A stretch of DNA of 7,130 nucleotides. Origin: Alphaproteobacteria bacterium (GTDB taxonomy: Bacteria; Pseudomonadota; Alphaproteobacteria; CACIAM-22H2). A program made the position numbers and the translations under genes. This document shows, one piece after another, positions 5,820 through 7,130 of the stretch. The stretch spans positions 1-7,130 of the forward strand of contig CANMWW010000102.1 in NCBI GenBank assembly GCA_947500965.1. Direction: 5' to 3'. The notes beneath the pieces are model-generated. The model was given only the letters and a program-made list of their open reading frames with translations, had not been told where the DNA came from and searched no databases. The stretch's first letter is position 1, and each line of letters begins with the position of its first letter.

Positions 5820-7130
5820 ATGCCGACGCTGCGCCTCGTGCTGGGCGACCAGCTCTCGCCAGGCATCGCCAGCCTCTCGGACGTCGATCCCGCGCGCGAC
5901 GTGGTGCTGATGTGCGAGGTCGCAGAGGAGGCGACCTACGTCCCGCACCACAGGAAGAAGATCGCCTTCGTCCTCTCCGCGATGCGCCACTTCGCGCAGG
6001 AACTCCGCGCGCGCGGGCTTCGCGTCGACTACGTGCGGCTCGACGACCCGGCCAACAGCGGCTCCTTCGGCGGCGAGGTCGCGCGCGCGGTGGCGCGCCA
6101 CGCGGCGACGCGCGTGGTGGTCGCCGAGCCGGGCGAATGGCGCCTGCGCGCCGCGATGGAGGGCTGGCAGGCCGGGCTTGGCGTGCCCGTCGAGATCCGC
6201 GCGGACACGCGCTTCTTCTGCAGCGCGGAGCGCTTCGCGCGCTGGGCGAAGGGGCGCCGCGAGCTGCGCATGGAGTTATTCTATCGCGAGATGCGCCGCG
6301 AGCACGGCGTGCTGCTCGACGCCTCCGGCGCGCCCGAGGGCGGCGCGTGGAACTTCGACCGCGACAACCGCAAGCCCCTGCCCCGCGACGCGCGCCCGCC
6401 GCGACGGCTTTCCTTCGAGCCGGACGCGACCACGCGCGAGGTGCTCGACCTCGTCGAGGCCCGCTTCCCCGCGCATTTCGGCGACCTGCGCCCCTTCGAC
6501 CTCGCCGTGACGCGCGTCGACGCGGAGCGCGCGCTCGCCGCCTTCATGCGCGACTGCCTGCCGCTCTTCGGCGACCACCAGGACGCGATGAAGGCGGGCG
6601 AGCCCTTCCTCTGGCACGCCGCCATCTCGCCGCAGCTCAACGCCGGGCTGCTCGACCCGCGCGACGTCGTGCGCGCCGCGGAGGCCGAGCACGCGGCCGG
6701 TCGCGCGCCGATCAACGCGGTCGAGGGCTTCGTGCGGCAGGTCCTCGGCTGGCGGGAGTTCGTGCGCGGCATCTACTGGCTGCGCATGCCCGGCTATGCG
6801 GACAGCAACGCGCTCGGCGCGACGCGCGCCCTGCCGTCCTTCTACTGGACCGGCGAGACGGACATGAACTGCATGCGCCAGGCGATCGGCGACACGCGCC
6901 GCCACGCCTACGCGCACCACATCCAGCGCCTGATGGTCACCGGCAACTTCGCGCTGCTCGCGGGCATCGCGCCACGCGAGATCGAGGCCTGGTACCTCGC
7001 CGTCTACGCCGACGCCTACGAATGGGTCGAGCTGCCCAACGTCCACGGAATGGCGATCTTCGCCGATGGCGGCTATCTTGCGTCGAAGCCCTACGCGGCG
7101 AGCGGCAAGTACATCGACCGCATGTCCGAC
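5820..7130 (+). CDS. phrB: FeS-type bacterial cryptochrome/(6-4) photolyase, PhrB class (3' end outside window)
   Basis: ATG 5820 opens a frame of 437 visible residues that is still open at the right edge; family members run about 500-510. The N-terminal antenna-binding alpha/beta domain starts LRLVLGDQLSP and includes a conserved RFFCSAERFARWAKGRRE segment. The C-terminal all-helical FAD domain has INAVEGFVRQVLGWREFVRG (about 297-317), IYWLRMPGY, DMNC351MRQA and HAYAHHIQRLMVTGNFALLAG. This is the FeS-BCP signature of Agrobacterium PhrB, which repairs (6-4) photoproducts with FAD, a ribolumazine antenna and a 4Fe-4S cluster. C351 aligns with the first PhrB cluster ligand (C350), and H366/H367 with its active-site histidines. 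The other three cluster cysteines should lie just past the edge, the first about two residues on. The gene follows the SDR by 12 bp with only a weak ribosome site. Class is certain; repair enzyme versus photoreceptor (CryB-like) is not decided here. Confidence 0.95.
   Translation, partial: MPTLRLVLGDQLSPGIASLSDVDPARDVVLMCEVAEEATYVPHHRKKIAFVLSAMRHFAQELRARGLRVDYVRLDDPANSGSFGGEVARAVARHAATRVVVAEPGEWRLRAAMEGWQAGLGVPVEIRADTRFFCSAERFARWAKGRRELRMELFYREMRREHGVLLDASGAPEGGAWNFDRDNRKPLPRDARPPRRLSFEPDATTREVLDLVEARFPAHFGDLRPFDLAVTRVDAERALAAFMRDCLPLFGDHQDAMKAGEPFLWHAAISPQLNAGLLDPRDVVRAAEAEHAAGRAPINAVEGFVRQVLGWREFVRGIYWLRMPGYADSNALGATRALPSFYWTGETDMNCMRQAIGDTRRHAYAHHIQRLMVTGNFALLAGIAPREIEAWYLAVYADAYEWVELPNVHGMAIFADGGYLASKPYAASGKYIDRMSD

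Noticed and set aside
4095..6101. A 668-codon minus-strand frame that looks like a Zur fusion
   Set aside because: Only its last 179 codons (from ATG 4634) are protein-like and match Zur. The rest is antisense to the photolyase and SDR genes and out of frame over the small exported protein.
6276..7046. Minus-strand frames opposite the photolyase
   Set aside because: They are antisense to highly conserved photolyase sequence, with shadow-like composition.

Overview
The window is very GC-rich throughout, with strong G/C bias at third codon positions. Its protein families point to an alphaproteobacterium: a mitochondrial-type heme A synthase (CtaA/COX15), a Zur repressor, an FeS-type bacterial cryptochrome/photolyase (PhrB class), and promoters resembling the alphaproteobacterial CTTGAC / CTATAT consensus. 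I cannot place it to genus. I see no tRNA, rRNA, insertion sequence, CRISPR array, integrase or phage gene; it reads as compact chromosomal housekeeping and stress-response DNA.

Layout. (1) Positions 1-3045, minus strand: a two-gene operon read leftwards. A MarR-family regulator (2514-2981) is followed after 3 bp by a very large FAD/NAD(P)-binding, Fe-S-cysteine-rich oxidoreductase (start 2510) that runs off the left edge with 836 residues visible. A promoter (3045-3016) and an overlapping palindrome (2998-3019) in front of the regulator look like an autoregulation site. (2) Positions 3064-4153, plus strand: ctaA, transcribed divergently from the MarR operon. (3) Positions 4095-4951, minus strand: a small secreted, probably Tat-exported, cysteine-motif protein, then zur 8 bp downstream. 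The zur 3' end overlaps the ctaA 3' end by 59 bp tail to tail. (4) Positions 5085-7130, plus strand: an SDR-family protein whose catalytic tyrosine position is occupied by isoleucine, then 12 bp later an FeS (6-4)-type photolyase/cryptochrome that runs off the right edge with 437 residues visible.

The two longest genes are open at the window edges. Several long open frames opposite real genes (for example 147-2126 on the plus strand and the 5' two thirds of 4095-6101 on the minus strand) are GC-driven shadows. All genes are tightly packed, and the only non-coding stretches are the two divergent promoter regions (2982-3103 and 4952-5084).

Functional links. ctaA supplies heme A for the aa3-type cytochrome oxidase. 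Zur with its cysteine-rich exported neighbour suggests a zinc-related pair. The SDR and photolyase form a likely light/DNA-damage-associated pair. The MarR/oxidoreductase pair looks like a self-regulated redox unit with unknown inducer and substrate. The less-described points are the exported CPLCGC protein, the SDR lacking its tyrosine next to a photolyase, the multidomain oxidoreductase, and the zinc-site codons of zur lying inside ctaA.
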